Shown here: piece by piece, positions 62,952-64,000 of the stretch
How positions within the stretch are numbered: position 1 is the first letter of the stretch
Layout: each line of letters opens with the position of its first letter
Assembly: GCA_028686075.1 (NCBI GenBank)
Contig: JAQUCT010000002.1
Coordinates: 67,432 to 131,431, forward strand
Length of the DNA stretch: 64,000 nt
From: Bacillota bacterium
Lineage (GTDB): Bacteria > Bacillota > Clostridia > Ch29
Reading direction: 5' to 3'
Notes under the pieces: model-generated
Seen by the model: the letters and a program-made list of their open reading frames with translations, nothing else
Database searches by the model: none
Told to the model about the DNA's origin: nothing
Translations under genes and position numbers: made by a program

Positions 62952-64000
62952 ATGTCTAATATACGTTTACTCCATGTTGTCCTTATATCCCTTTTTATTG
63001 TTATTACCTATTATTATATAAAGTTAAACGGTGTGACCCTTATAAAAATAAAAAAAAATGAACTATTCGTCTATATATCCGCGCTAACCGTATCCCTGTT
63101 TGTATTGAGCCTTGTTTACTATCCGGAGGAGTGCTACCGGGCAGCCGTTGACGGGGTGAATACATGGATCAATGTAGTGCTTCCCGCACTGCTTCCCTTT
63201 TTTATAGGTGCCGAACTCCTTATTGGCCTTGGTGTCATTGATTTCATCGGCACGATGCTGGAACCGGTCATGCGCCCGCTGTTTAAAACTCCGGGCCATT
63301 CAGCCTTTGTATACGTAATGAGCATAGCTTCTGGCTATCCCGTTGGGGTGAAGCTTACGTGCAGCCTGCGGGAAAAAGGAATGTGTACCCGGGCCGAAGG
63401 CCAGCGTATGCTTACATTTTGCAGCACCTCCGGGCCACTTTTTATGATTGGCGCAGTTGCAATAGGAATGTTCGGCAGCCGGCTGGCAGGAACCATTATC
63501 GCGGTTTCCCATTACCTGTCCGCCATTATACTCGGAATTATCACCGGTTTACTCTTTGAAAGCGGACGCAAAAAAAATGTCCGTTCTCCGGGCACCTTGA
63601 GTATCAGAGGCGCGGTAAACTCAATGCTCAAAAAAAGAAGGCAGGACGGCAGGCCCTTCGGTGTATTATGGGGGGATGCGGTCAGAGAAAGCATAAACAC
63701 TCTTCTTATAGTGGGCGGTTTCATTATTATGTTTTCGGTGGTCATCCAACTGTTTTCTATAACGGGGGTTCTGCAATTCCTTGCAGGACCCGTCGAAAAA
63801 CTGCTGAGCAAAACTTCCCTACCCCAAACCCTTGTACGGCCTGTTTTAAGCGGTATGCTGGAAATAACCATAGGCAGCCGGCTTATCTCCAAGGTGGAAG
63901 CCCTTCCCTTTATTTATGTAGTCTCCGCAGCTAGCCTTATAATAGGATGGAGTGGATTTTCCATACACGCGCAGGCGGTAAGCTTTATAAGCAGGACCGA
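62952..64000 (+). CDS. ylbJ: Sporulation integral membrane protein YlbJ, C-terminus cut by window edge
   Basis: Absent from the ORF track; I translated it directly from an ATG with AAGGAG upstream. About 349 residues are visible, with many membrane segments (for example VVLISLFIVITYYYI; YISALTVSLFVLSLVYY). Conserved polar stretches include NTWINVVLPALLPFFIGAELL and SIASGYPVGVKL. YlbJ, related to nucleoside/SpmA-type families, is needed for spore coat and cortex formation. Its position next to ylbK and tmcAL agrees with B. subtilis. Four minus-strand ORFs in the track are its shadows. Confidence 0.93.
   Translation, partial: MSNIRLLHVVLISLFIVITYYYIKLNGVTLIKIKKNELFVYISALTVSLFVLSLVYYPEECYRAAVDGVNTWINVVLPALLPFFIGAELLIGLGVIDFIGTMLEPVMRPLFKTPGHSAFVYVMSIASGYPVGVKLTCSLREKGMCTRAEGQRMLTFCSTSGPLFMIGAVAIGMFGSRLAGTIIAVSHYLSAIILGIITGLLFESGRKKNVRSPGTLSIRGAVNSMLKKRRQDGRPFGVLWGDAVRESINTLLIVGGFIIMFSVVIQLFSITGVLQFLAGPVEKLLSKTSLPQTLVRPVLSGMLEITIGSRLISKVEALPFIYVVSAASLIIGWSGFSIHAQAVSFISRT

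Noticed and set aside
63084-63892. Minus-strand ORFs at the right edge
   Set aside because: They are complements of ylbJ, which reads openly from 62952 to the window end with the family's conserved segments.
1-64000. tRNA, rRNA, CRISPR arrays, prophage or intact IS elements
   Set aside because: No cloverleaf-like genes, repeat-spacer arrays, integrases or transposases were recognised on reading both strands; small RNA genes could still be missed without a covariance search.

Overview
The window is a stretch of chromosome from a flagellated, endospore-forming member of the Clostridia (Bacillota). The flagellar switch uses a FliY with CheC-like domains. Fatty-acid synthesis uses FapR, PlsX and FabK. 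HslUV is present. A YlbJ sporulation membrane protein runs off the right edge. Gene order matches large blocks of the Bacillus subtilis chromosome: ylbJ/ylbK/ylbM/yceD/rpmF, fapR-plsX-fab-acp-rnc-smc-ftsY-ylxM-ffh-rpsP-khpA-rimM-trmD-rplS-rbgA-rnhB-ylqG-flhX, and dprA-topA-hslVU-flgB...flhG. No rRNA, tRNA, CRISPR array or intact transposase was seen.

Region 1 (1-22531, minus strand) is one long flagellar operon running flgB to flhG: rod, MS ring, switch, export apparatus and ATPase, hook, stator (motAB), cheY and the FlhF/FlhG placement pair. FlhG is cut by the left edge. The 461-base leader before flgB holds a cyclic di-GMP-I (GEMM) riboswitch aptamer followed by a strong intrinsic terminator, so the motility genes appear to be under c-di-GMP attenuation. 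A hairpin resembling an IS200/IS605 right end lies in the unusually long fliF-fliG gap.

Region 2 (22663-50917, minus strand) is housekeeping. It holds hslVU, topA, dprA, yifB, yraN, an FlhB-C-domain paralogue (flhX) with a YlqG-like protein, rnhB, rbgA, lepB, the rplS-trmD-rimM-khpA-rpsP-ffh-ylxM cluster, ftsY, smc, a radical SAM protein, rnc and a complete type II fatty-acid operon under a FapR operator. Good sigma-A promoters lie before rplS, ylxM and fapR.

Region 3 (51043-58664) is the accessory part and the most interesting. A sigma-54-dependent activator with an unfamiliar N-terminal domain and a winged-helix C-terminus is divergent from a plus-strand operon. That operon encodes a radical SAM aminomutase, a TAXI-type TRAP binding lipoprotein, a DUF1850 protein and a fused TRAP permease. 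A consensus -24/-12 sigma-54 promoter precedes it. The aminomutase carries Lys and Asn where lysine 2,3-aminomutase has its two substrate-binding Asp residues, which is the glutamate 2,3-aminomutase signature. I infer a regulated module that imports glutamate (or a related acid) and makes beta-glutamate, perhaps as an osmolyte.

Region 4 (58696-64000) holds rpmF, yceD and ackA (minus), tmcAL (plus), a patatin-like esterase (minus) and ylbJ (plus, partial). rpmF, ylbJ and flhG are missing from the supplied ORF track and were read directly from the sequence. Many ORF-track starts were trimmed to the nearest start codon with a good Shine-Dalgarno (SD) sequence.
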